From positions 5,669 through 69,668 of the forward strand of contig CAMIME010000006.1 in assembly GCA_946221035.1 (NCBI GenBank): DNA of 64,000 bases, in the 5' to 3' direction. This stretch comes from an uncultured Campylobacter sp. (lineage in GTDB: Bacteria; Actinomycetota; Actinomycetes; Mycobacteriales; Mycobacteriaceae). The stretch's first letter is position 1, and every line of letters starts with the position of its first letter. A model generated the notes under the pieces. That model was not told the DNA's origin, made no database searches, and worked only from the letters and a program-made list of their open reading frames with translations. This document shows positions 43,814 through 51,228 of the stretch, piece by piece. Made by a program: the position numbers and the translations under genes.

Positions 43814-45279
43814 CCGCGCGCGTAGGGGTCGCGCACACCGATCATCTGGACCTCGGTGTATTCAAACATGCCCTCCTTGGACCCCTCGCGCCCCAGGCCG
43901 GAGGCCTTCACGCCGCCGAACGGGATGGATGCGTCCGAGACCACGCCGGAGTTGTAGCCGATCAGACCAAATTCCAGGTTGTCGGATGCGCGCCACAGCA
44001 TGTCCGGGTTCTCGGAGAACACGTAAGAGGCCAGGCCGTACTCGGTGTCGTTGGCCATCTCCCACGCCTCCTCCTCGGTGGAGAAGGTGAAAATCGGGGC
44101 GATGGGGCCGAAGATCTCCTCCTTGAACACTCGCGCGTCGCGGGATGCACCGCGGATAACTGTGGGTTGGAAGAAGTTGCCCGGGCCGTCGATCGCCTCA
44201 CCCCCGGTGAGAACCTCGCCGCCTGTGGCCTTCGCGTCCTCGACCAGCTCGCGCATGCGGTCGACCTCCTTGGCCTCAATCAGCGGGCCAACCTCGACGC
44301 CGTCCTCCAGGCCGTTGCCCACCTTCATCTCGGAGACGGCCTTGGCAAACTTCTCGCTGAATTCGTCCGCGATGGACTCGTGCACGAGGATGCGGTTGGC
44401 AGCCGTGCAGGCCTCGCCGATGTTGCGCATCTTTGCAGCCTTCACGCCCTCAACCGCGAGGTCGATGTCCGCGTCGGCGAAAACAATGGCCGGCGCGTTG
44501 CCGCCGAGCTCGAGCGACATCTTCAGAATGTTCTCGGAGGCCTGCTTCATCAGCGCCGCGCCCACCGGAGTTGAGCCTGTGAACGACACCTTGCGGCAGC
44601 GCGGATCCGCCATGATCGGCTCGGACACGTCGCGCGCGGACGTCGAGGACACAATATTGATCACGCCCGCGGGCACGCCAGCTTCCTCCATCGTTTGCAC
44701 GAAGTACTGCATGGTCAGCGGGGTGAGCTTCGCAGGCTTGATAACGACGGTGTTGCCCGCCGCGAGCGCGGGGGCGATCTTGCGGGTGGCCATGGAGAGT
44801 GGGAAGTTCCACGGGGTGATCAGCAGGCACGGGCCGACGGGCTTGCGCACGGTAATCATTCGGTTGCCCTTGGCCGGGTACTGGTTCGTCTCACCGTAGA
44901 AGTGGTTCGTCTCCTCCGAGAACCACAGCAAATAATCAGCCCCGTAATCCACTTCGCCACGGGCCTCGGTGAGCGCCTTGCCCATCTCCACCGTCATGAT
45001 GTGGGCGAACTCTTCCTTGCGTTCCTTGACCAGGTCGTACCCCTTGCGCAGGATCTCCGCACGGGTGCGCGGTGCGGTGCGCTCCCACTCCTTGCGCGCG
45101 TTGTCGGCGGCCTCGAGCGCGCGCAGCGAATCCTCGCGAGTCCCCGACGCGAGAGTTGCAATGACCTCACCCGTTGCCGGGTTTTCCACCTCGTACGTCT
45201 CACCGTTGGCGCCGTCAACCCATTCACCGCCGATGTAAAGGCGCTTTTCTACCTTGTCCAGTAAAGATTGAATATCCAT
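43810..45279 (-). CDS. gabD: succinate-semialdehyde dehydrogenase
   Basis: A 489-residue NAD(P)-dependent aldehyde dehydrogenase. The catalytic Glu is in LELGGNAPAIVF near residue 253, the catalytic Cys in NIGEACTAANRILVHE near 287, and the coenzyme loop in FTGSTPVGAALMK near 231. Overall sequence matches GabD-type SSADH, oxidising succinate semialdehyde from GABA or the alpha-ketoglutarate decarboxylase route to succinate. It is divergent from an MHS transporter, 91 bp apart. A weak -10 (TAGACA) lies 6 nt before the ATG. Confidence 0.9.
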   Translation of the reverse strand: MDIQSLLDKVEKRLYIGGEWVDGANGETYEVENPATGEVIATLASGTREDSLRALEAADNARKEWERTAPRTRAEILRKGYDLVKERKEEFAHIMTVEMGKALTEARGEVDYGADYLLWFSEETNHFYGETNQYPAKGNRMITVRKPVGPCLLITPWNFPLSMATRKIAPALAAGNTVVIKPAKLTPLTMQYFVQTMEEAGVPAGVINIVSSTSARDVSEPIMADPRCRKVSFTGSTPVGAALMKQASENILKMSLELGGNAPAIVFADADIDLAVEGVKAAKMRNIGEACTAANRILVHESIADEFSEKFAKAVSEMKVGNGLEDGVEVGPLIEAKEVDRMRELVEDAKATGGEVLTGGEAIDGPGNFFQPTVIRGASRDARVFKEEIFGPIAPIFTFSTEEEAWEMANDTEYGLASYVFSENPDMLWRASDNLEFGLIGYNSGVVSDASIPFGGVKASGLGREGSKEGMFEYTEVQMIGVRDPYARG

Positions 45280-45370
45280 GTGTCTGTGTCTACCACCCGG
45301 CCCCGACACAGGTTGCGGTTTTCGGCGGTTCCCCCAGCGCACGCGGCGGATTGCTGTGTACGTTTATCGC

Positions 45371-46747
45371 ATGACTTTGACATCTCCCGGTGCAGCAGCG
45401 CCAACCAGTCAGGAACGCCGCCGGGTCATCGCCGCGACCACGATCGGCACAGCCATCGAGTGGTACGACTACTTCCTCTACGCCGCCGTTGCCGGCCTGG
45501 TGTTCAAGGAGGTGATGTTCGCTCCGCTCGGCCCCGCGGCCGCGACCATCGTCAGTTTCCTCACCGTGGGCCTGTCGTTCCTCTTCCGCCCCCTCGGCGC
45601 GGTGCTCGCCGGCCACTTCGCCGATAAGGTCGGCAGGCGCACCGTGCTCATGGTCACGCTGTTCGCCATGGGCCTGGCCACCACGCTTATTGGCCTGCTG
45701 CCCACCTATGACTCGATCGGTTGGCTCGCACCGGCTCTGCTTATCTTTCTGCGCATCGTGCAGGGCATCTCGGCCGGCGGCGAGTGGGGTTCTGCCGTGC
45801 TTATGGCCGTCGAACACGCCCCGGTGAACAAACGCGGGCTATACGGCGCCGGGCCACAGGTGGGCGTGCCCGCGGGTCTGCTGCTGTCCTCCGCAGCGCT
45901 GGCGCTCGTGAACGCAATCGCCCCTGGCGAGGCGTTCATGCAGTGGGGTTGGCGCGTGCCGTTCCTTTTCTCGCTTGTGCTCATGCTGGTGGGCTGGTGG
46001 ATTCGCACCGGGGTGGATGAATCCCCGGTTTACACTGAGATGGCGGCAGATCGCGCCCACGAGGCGGCCAACCCGCTCGGCGTACTGTTCCGCCGGCACT
46101 TTCCGCTCGTTCTCGCCGCGGCGCTCGCGTTCGCGGCCAACAGCGCTGTCGGGTACATGACCACGGGCGGGTTCGTCCAAAACTACGTGACCAACCCGGA
46201 GGGCCTGGCCATCCCGCGCGGGGACATCCTCTGGGCAGTCACGGCGTCTGCGGCCGTATGGATGCTCAGCACGGCCTTCGCCGGGTGGCTCTCGGATTAT
46301 TTGGGCCGCACCTACACCCTCGCCATAGGGTTCGTGGTGCAGGCGATCGGCGTCGGGTTCCTCTTCCCGCTGGTGAACACCGGTGACCTGGGAAAGATCT
46401 ACTTCGCGCTCATCTTCCTCTCCCTCGGCATCGGGTTAACCTACGGCCAGATTGCCGCCCTGTTCGCGGAGCTGTTTCCGGCTTCGGTGAGGGCCTCTGG
46501 TGCGTCGATAAGCTATGCCCTGGGTGCGATCTTGGGCGGAGCCTTCGCGCCGACGATCGCGGCGAGTTTGTACGAGGCGACCGGCGGCACGCGCGCAATC
46601 ACCGTCTACCTGCTGGTAATGACCACAATCGGGTTCCTGGTCGCCCTCGCACTGCGGGAGCGCAAGGGCATTGCGCTCGGCCACGACAATGAGGCGCAGC
46701 AGGCAGTTGGCCATTTTGTGTGGCAGAAGGCCCCTGTTAGGCTGTAG
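45371..46747 (+). CDS. MHS family (metabolite:H+ symporter) MFS transporter
   Basis: A 458-residue transporter. IGTAIEWYDYFLYAAVAGLVF near residue 25, FRPLGAVLAGHFADKVGRRTVL near 73 and LRIVQGISAGGEWGSAVLMAVEHAP near 120 are the classic motifs of the KgtP/ProP/ShiA family, which import alpha-ketoglutarate, proline/betaine, shikimate or related acids. Divergence from gabD suggests a dicarboxylate or GABA-shunt link, but this is inference. TACGTT is 6 nt before the ATG. One motif copy at 46504 uses the rare Ile codon ATA. Confidence 0.88.
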   Translation: MTLTSPGAAAPTSQERRRVIAATTIGTAIEWYDYFLYAAVAGLVFKEVMFAPLGPAAATIVSFLTVGLSFLFRPLGAVLAGHFADKVGRRTVLMVTLFAMGLATTLIGLLPTYDSIGWLAPALLIFLRIVQGISAGGEWGSAVLMAVEHAPVNKRGLYGAGPQVGVPAGLLLSSAALALVNAIAPGEAFMQWGWRVPFLFSLVLMLVGWWIRTGVDESPVYTEMAADRAHEAANPLGVLFRRHFPLVLAAALAFAANSAVGYMTTGGFVQNYVTNPEGLAIPRGDILWAVTASAAVWMLSTAFAGWLSDYLGRTYTLAIGFVVQAIGVGFLFPLVNTGDLGKIYFALIFLSLGIGLTYGQIAALFAELFPASVRASGASISYALGAILGGAFAPTIAASLYEATGGTRAITVYLLVMTTIGFLVALALRERKGIALGHDNEAQQAVGHFVWQKAPVRL

Positions 46748-46894
46748 CGGTCTCGGCGAGGGCTGCCGCTGGCATCAGCGAAAGCCGTTATCGACGCGAT
46801 AGAACGCTTTCACGCGATCACTCGACGAGTACACAACCGTTCAAGTGGTCGCGGTTTTTGCTTCCGCGGCCCTTCCAACACGAAGGAGCATCAC
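46748..46894 (+). other. leader region of rplY
   Basis: No gene is visible in these 147 bp. There is a possible -10 box (TACACA or TAGAAC region, 46789-46835) and a short stem CGCGG/CCGCG (about 46848-46866). A near copy of the window motif, GTTATCGACG, is at 46787. Confidence 0.4.
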
Positions 46895-47566
46895 ATGGCT
46901 ATCACCCCCACCGTGATCAAGGCTGAGCGCCGCGAAGAATTTGGCAAGGGCTCTGCCCGCCGCCTGCGTCGCGACGGCAAGATCCCCGGCGTCCTGTACG
47001 AAAAGGGCGTTGACAACGTTCACTTCGCAGTCGACCGCATTGAGATGACCGCGGTCGTGCGCAACGAGGGCACCAACGCCATCGTCGAGCTCGAGGTTGA
47101 CGGCGACAAGCTGCTGTCCATGGTCAAGAACATCGACCAGAACGTGCTCACCCTCGAGATCGACCACATCGACCTCCTGGGCATCAAGCGCGGCGAGAAG
47201 GTCACCGTCGAGGTCCCGGTTGTCACCGAGGGCGAGGCTGTCGAGGGCGCTGTCGTCCTGCAGGAGAACGAGGTCGTGGAGATCGAGATCGACGCGCTCC
47301 AGATCCCGGACGAGCTCACCGTGTCCATCGAGGGCAAGGAGATCGGCGACCAGATCTTCGCTTCCGACATCACGCTGCCGGAGGGCGCAACCCTGATCAC
47401 CGATCCCGAGACCCTCCTGGTCAACGTCACCTTCGAGCAGGTCGACGAGGAGCTCGAGGCTGCCGCAGCCGAGGCTGAGGAAGGCGGCGCCGAGGCTGGC
47501 GCTGACGCCGACGAGACCGTTGAAATCGCCGACGGTGGCGAGGGCGACGAGGGCGCTTCCGAGTAA
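46895..47566 (+). CDS. rplY: 50S ribosomal protein L25 (Ctc form)
   Basis: A 223-residue L25 of the long Ctc/TL5 type, which binds 5S rRNA. The N-terminal domain (EFGKGSARRLRRDGKIPGVLY) contacts RNA; the C-terminal domain contains LQIPDELTVSIEGKEIGDQIFASDI. The last 45 residues are a very acidic Ala/Glu/Gly/Asp tail typical of actinobacterial L25. GAAGGAG precedes the ATG by about 7 nt. The order rplY-pth is conserved with mycobacteria. Confidence 0.95.
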   Translation: MAITPTVIKAERREEFGKGSARRLRRDGKIPGVLYEKGVDNVHFAVDRIEMTAVVRNEGTNAIVELEVDGDKLLSMVKNIDQNVLTLEIDHIDLLGIKRGEKVTVEVPVVTEGEAVEGAVVLQENEVVEIEIDALQIPDELTVSIEGKEIGDQIFASDITLPEGATLITDPETLLVNVTFEQVDEELEAAAAEAEEGGAEAGADADETVEIADGGEGDEGASE

Positions 47567-47597
47567 GCGCTCCCCCGCTTCTGCTTACGCAATTCTC

Positions 47598-47634
47598 TGA
47601 GCTCTACACCCCGCAATGCAGGGTGTAGAGCTCA
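47598..47634. repeat. intergenic hairpin 1
   Basis: TGAGCTCTACACCC (47598-47611) pairs perfectly with GGGTGTAGAGCTCA (47621-47634) across a 9-nt loop. No T run follows on either strand. The arm is related to hairpin 2 at 47692. Confidence 0.85.
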
Positions 47635-47691
47635 ACGCATTTCCTGGGGCAAAGCGACTACAAAACCCCAGGTGGAATGTTTTTACATTTT

Positions 47692-47732
47692 CTTGAGCTC
47701 TACAACCCGGGCCGCCGGTTGTAGAGCTCAAG
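47692..47732. repeat. intergenic hairpin 2
   Basis: CTTGAGCTCTACAACC (47692-47707) pairs perfectly over 16 bp with GGTTGTAGAGCTCAAG (47717-47732), again with a 9-nt loop. It shares the core TGAGCTCTACA with hairpin 1; a weaker CCTGGGG/CCCCAGG pair (47643-47672) lies between them. Confidence 0.85.
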
Positions 47733-47771
47733 CCATCTTGCTGCTAGAACCAGGCGGTTATCCTGTCACCC

Positions 47772-48323
47772 GTGACCATCTTGATCGTGGGCCTGGGCAA
47801 CCCCGGCCCCCAGTACGCCGATACCCGCCACAACGCCGGGGTCGCTGTGATCGATGAGCTCCTCGGCCGCACCACCCCCGTGCCCGCCACGCTGTCGGTG
47901 CACAAGCGCACGAACACCGAGGTCGCGGAGCTGGCCGCTGGTCGGCTGATCGCCAACGACCAGGTGGTGCTGGCCCGCACACGGGCGTTCATGAACCTCT
48001 CGGGCGGCCCGGTGAAGGCGCTCATGGACTACTTCCGCGTCCAACCGAGCGACCTGTACGTGGTCTACGACGAGCTGGATCTCCCGCTCGGCGAGGTGAA
48101 GCTGCGCGAAGGCGGCGGCGACCACGGCCACAACGGGCTGAAGTCCGTGACTAAATCCCTCGGCGGCAAGCCCTACAACAAGGTGGCGGTGGGCATCGGG
48201 CGGCCCCCCGGGCGGATGGCGCCGGCGGATTACGTGCTCAAGCCCTTCACCGCGAAAGAGCAGGTCGAGCTCACCATCGCTGCCGCGGACGCCGCCGACG
48301 AGATCCTGCGCGCCCTAAGCTGA
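47772..48323 (+). CDS. pth: peptidyl-tRNA hydrolase (copy 1)
   Basis: A 183-residue esterase that frees tRNA from stalled peptidyl-tRNA. VGLGNPGPQYADTRHNAG carries the conserved Asn and catalytic His (about residues 9-22); RAFMNLSGGPV and VVYDELDLPLGEVKLREGGGDHGHNGLKS supply the remaining active-site residues. TATCCT (47759-47764) is 7 nt before the GTG, fixing a leaderless start. A paralogue lies 1.7 kb downstream at 50066. Confidence 0.95.
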   Translation: MTILIVGLGNPGPQYADTRHNAGVAVIDELLGRTTPVPATLSVHKRTNTEVAELAAGRLIANDQVVLARTRAFMNLSGGPVKALMDYFRVQPSDLYVVYDELDLPLGEVKLREGGGDHGHNGLKSVTKSLGGKPYNKVAVGIGRPPGRMAPADYVLKPFTAKEQVELTIAAADAADEILRALS

Positions 48324-48327
48324 CCCC

Positions 48328-49146
48328 ATGCGACTTGCCACCCTGAGAACCGAAAGCGGCACCCGCGCCGCCCGCATCATCAGCGATACGCAGGCCATGC
48401 TTATCGACGACTCCGTCGACCTCGGCGCCCTCCTTTCCAACCCCGACTGGCGCGAGATCGCCTCGCAGGAGGGTGCTCCCGTGGAGTTCGCGCGCGAGAA
48501 CCTCGCTCCCCTGATCCCCCGCCCGGGCAAGATCATCTGCGTCGGCTTGAACTACGCCAAGCACATCGAGGAGATGGGGCACGACAGACCCGACGTGCCC
48601 ACGCTGTTTATCAAGTTCCCGGAGGCGCTCATCGGCCCCTTCGACGACGCTGAGGTGCCCGGGTTCAACGCGGACACGCTGGACTTCGAGGGTGAACTGG
48701 CGGTCGTCGTGGGCAAGCGAGCGCGCCACGTGAAAGAAGCCGATGCCCACGAGTACATCGCGGGCTACTCCGTGATCAACGACTACACCCAGCGCCACTA
48801 CCAAAAGCGCACGCAACAGTGGCATCAGGGGAAGTCGTTGGAGAAAACCGCCGGGTTCGGGCCCTGGTTAGACACCGAATGGCAGCCGGGGCCTGCGCTC
48901 ACCACCACCGTCAACGGTGAAGTCATGCAGCACGCCCCCACCGACGACCTGGTGTTCACGCCCGCGAAACTGATTGAGTTCATTTCCCACCTCTACCCGC
49001 TAAAGCCCGGCGACGTCATTGCCACGGGCACCCCGGACGGCGTGGGGCACGCACGCGACCCGAAGCGTTACCTCGCAAATGGAGACGTGGTGCGGGTGGA
49101 GATCGAGGGCCTTGGCGCGATCGAGAACACCACGCGTGTGGTTTAA
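48328..49146 (+). CDS. fumarylacetoacetate hydrolase family protein
   Basis: A 272-residue FAH-fold enzyme. IICVGLNYAKHIEEMG near residue 70, TLDFEGELAVVVGKRARHV near 130 (metal-binding Glu residues) and GDVIATGTPDGVGHARDP near 230 are typical. Family members hydrolyse or decarboxylate 2-oxo acids (acylpyruvase, oxaloacetate decarboxylase, homoprotocatechuate steps); the substrate here is open. TAAGCT (48316-48321) is 6 nt before the ATG. One motif copy is at 48399. Confidence 0.87.
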   Translation: MRLATLRTESGTRAARIISDTQAMLIDDSVDLGALLSNPDWREIASQEGAPVEFARENLAPLIPRPGKIICVGLNYAKHIEEMGHDRPDVPTLFIKFPEALIGPFDDAEVPGFNADTLDFEGELAVVVGKRARHVKEADAHEYIAGYSVINDYTQRHYQKRTQQWHQGKSLEKTAGFGPWLDTEWQPGPALTTTVNGEVMQHAPTDDLVFTPAKLIEFISHLYPLKPGDVIATGTPDGVGHARDPKRYLANGDVVRVEIEGLGAIENTTRVV

Positions 49147-49149
49147 CGA

Positions 49150-50049
49150 TCACTTAGTAGCGGCTAAAAACGCTTCGATCTCTGCGGCCGGGGCCTCCAT
49201 CAGCTCGCCGCGGTCCGCGCCCACCAGGCAGTAGTCGTTTTCTAACGTCATGGGACGCAAGTACGGGTAGATCGGCGGCAGGTCAGGGTGCGCCCGCGTG
49301 AACGCTGTTTCCAGCCCTCGTGCGTAACGGCCGGAAAAAGCTCGAGTGCTCACCGACGGCGCTGCAGAGCGCAGGAGCTCCCGGTTGCGCTCGCTCGTCC
49401 CAGCCTCATCCGCCAACAGGAAAGCCGTCCCGCACGCCACGCTCGCCGCCCCCAGCGCATGCAGCTTATCGACGTCACCGGGTCCCCGCACTCCCCCAGC
49501 AGCGATCACCGGCAGCCCCAGCACAACAATCGCTTCCAGAAGGGACTCGAGGGTCTCGCTGCCTGGTTCGTCCTGTTGGTCCCAGGTGGCGCGGTGCCCG
49601 CCGGCGAGCGGGCCCTGGACGATGAGTCCGTCGGCGTGCAGTGCCGCCTTGGCCTCCTCGACGCTGGTGACGGTCACCCACGCCTCGGAACCCACAGCGT
49701 GCAGTCGCGCCACCTGCTCGCTGCTGAACGCCCCAAACGTCGACGACACCACCGCCGGTGCGGACTCGAGCACGAGCGCGAACTTCTCCGCGAACCCCGA
49801 GGTCACATCGACATCTGGGACGGCTGAGTGCAACAGCGCGGCGGTCTCCTGGACGTCGTGAAGCAAAGGCTCCTCGTGCGGCATGAACAGGTTCACGCCG
49901 AACGGGGGCTCGCACGCCGCTAGCCACTCGCGGGCCTGGGCAGCGGTGCACGTGCCGAGGGCGAGGAAGCCGAAAGAGACGGCGTTGACGAGTTCCGGCG
50001 TGGTGGGCCCACCCGCCATGGGCGCACAGACAATCGCAGGGAAGTCCAT
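49150..50049 (-). CDS. nitronate monooxygenase-like flavoprotein
   Basis: A 299-residue TIM-barrel FMN enzyme. VCAPMAGGPTTPELVNAVS at the N terminus, then GLIVQGPLAGGHRATWDQ near 143 and GLPVIAAGGVRGPGDVDKLHALGA near 181 match the NMO/2-nitropropane dioxygenase family, which detoxifies propionate 3-nitronate. The His of GGH fits the catalytic base. CATAAT is 6 nt before the ATG, so the transcript is probably leaderless; it is divergent from the second pth gene with 16 bp between starts. Confidence 0.87.
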   Translation of the reverse strand: MDFPAIVCAPMAGGPTTPELVNAVSFGFLALGTCTAAQAREWLAACEPPFGVNLFMPHEEPLLHDVQETAALLHSAVPDVDVTSGFAEKFALVLESAPAVVSSTFGAFSSEQVARLHAVGSEAWVTVTSVEEAKAALHADGLIVQGPLAGGHRATWDQQDEPGSETLESLLEAIVVLGLPVIAAGGVRGPGDVDKLHALGAASVACGTAFLLADEAGTSERNRELLRSAAPSVSTRAFSGRYARGLETAFTRAHPDLPPIYPYLRPMTLENDYCLVGADRGELMEAPAAEIEAFLAATK

Positions 50050-50052
50050 GGG

Positions 50053-50061
50053 TACATTATG
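50053..50061. promoter_or_regulatory. overlapping divergent -10 boxes for two leaderless genes
   Basis: TACATT (50053-50058, plus strand) is 7 nt before the GTG at 50066. CATAAT (50061-50056, minus strand) is 6 nt before the ATG at 50049; TAATGT (50059-50054) is an alternative. The start codons are 16 bp apart. Confidence 0.6.
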
Positions 50062-50065
50062 GGGC

Positions 50066-50635
50066 GTGTTCGGATTCCTTAGACGAAAGCGCGAGCCCGA
50101 GATGACCGCCGATTGGCTGGTGGTGGGGCTCGGCAACCCAGGCGCCGAGTATGCAGCAACAAGGCACAACGTGGGGTGGATGGCGCTGGATCAGCTTGCC
50201 CCGTCGCTGGAACCGGTTCGTGGGGTGAAAGCACGTGTCCAGGTGATAGACGGGGTGGCGTACGCCAAACCCACGACCTACATGAATACCTCAGGCGAGG
50301 CAATCGGTCCGCTCGCGCGGCTGCTCGGGGTAGGGCCGGAGCGTGTAGTGGTGCTGCACGATGAGCTGGATCTACCTGTGGGCAAGGTGCGCGTCAAACT
50401 CGGTGGCAACGAGAACGGCCACAACGGGCTCAAGTCCATCACGGAGGCGCTGGGGACCCGTGACTACCTGCGCGTGCGCGTGGGTATCGGCCGCCCGCCC
50501 GCAGGTATGCCGGTGCCGGAGTGGGTGCTCGGCCCTGTATCGGGGGAAGAGGGTGTCGAGGTCGCGGCGGAGGCCGCGCGGCTGGTGGTTGCGGAAGGAC
50601 TCACCAAAGCGCAGAACATCATCCACGCGAAGTAA
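50066..50635 (+). CDS. pth: peptidyl-tRNA hydrolase (copy 2)
   Basis: A 189-residue paralogue of the enzyme at 47772, with the same motifs (VGLGNPGAEYAATRHNVGW, PTTYMNTSGEAIG, LHDELDLPVGKVRVKLGGNENGHNGLKS). It has a basic N-terminal extension (FGFLRRKREPEM) before the fold. GTG 50066 is supported by TACATT 7 nt upstream; an internal ATG at 50102 is an alternative start. Catalytic His and Asn are intact, so both copies look active. It converges on an FMN reductase gene with a 17-bp overlap. Confidence 0.92.
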   Translation: MFGFLRRKREPEMTADWLVVGLGNPGAEYAATRHNVGWMALDQLAPSLEPVRGVKARVQVIDGVAYAKPTTYMNTSGEAIGPLARLLGVGPERVVVLHDELDLPVGKVRVKLGGNENGHNGLKSITEALGTRDYLRVRVGIGRPPAGMPVPEWVLGPVSGEEGVEVAAEAARLVVAEGLTKAQNIIHAK

Positions 50636-51167
50636 GCGCCGCCTCCAAATCACCCAACACGCGGTCCAAGGAAGCGCGCTTTTCATCGCGCGGCGCGAAG
50701 TTCCCATCCTGGGCGTCTTCGCCGAATATCTGCAGGGCGACGATGTTGCGGATGCCGAACATGGAGAGGTTCGCCACCACCTGGCGCCAGTGCTCGATGG
50801 CGCGCACGCCGCCGTCGCCGCCGTAGCCGACGAAGCCCACCGGCTTGCCGTGCCACTCCGAAAACAGCGAATCGAACGCGTTCTTCATGGTGCCCGGGAT
50901 CGAGTGGTTGTACTCGGGCGTGACAAAGATGAAGCCGTCGCAGGCATCTACGGCTTCGGACCAGCGGCTTACCGACGGCTCGTCGTAAACCTTGTTCGCC
51001 ACAGCCGGCATCGTCGCTGTGGTCAAAGCCGGTACGTCGAACTCAGCGAGGTCGAGTAACCGGTACTCCGCGCCCCGATCCTCGGTGGCCGCCATCACCC
51101 AATTCGCCACTTGCTCGCCTACGCGGCCCTCGCGGAGAGAGCCCAAGAACACACCGATGGTTGCCAT
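50619..51167 (-). CDS. NADPH-dependent FMN reductase family protein
   Basis: A 182-residue flavodoxin-like reductase. GVFLGSLREGRVGEQVANW at the N terminus binds FMN phosphate, and FIFVTPEYNHSIPGTMKNAFDSL near residue 80 is the family hallmark. Such enzymes reduce FMN, quinones or azo and chromate compounds. TACCAT (51176-51181, minus strand) lies 8 nt before the ATG at 51167. It is divergent from prfC. Confidence 0.9.
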   Translation of the reverse strand: MATIGVFLGSLREGRVGEQVANWVMAATEDRGAEYRLLDLAEFDVPALTTATMPAVANKVYDEPSVSRWSEAVDACDGFIFVTPEYNHSIPGTMKNAFDSLFSEWHGKPVGFVGYGGDGGVRAIEHWRQVVANLSMFGIRNIVALQIFGEDAQDGNFAPRDEKRASLDRVLGDLEAALTSRG

Positions 51168-51228
51168 GGGTGTTGATGGTAACCGGAGGTTTTCGTCGAT
51201 AAGCGAAATGCTCATAGACTGCCCACCT

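Noticed and set aside
47598..47732. The twin hairpins as rho-independent terminators of rplY
   Set aside because: Neither is followed by a T run on either strand, and their shared arm sequence points to a repeat or binding site rather than termination.
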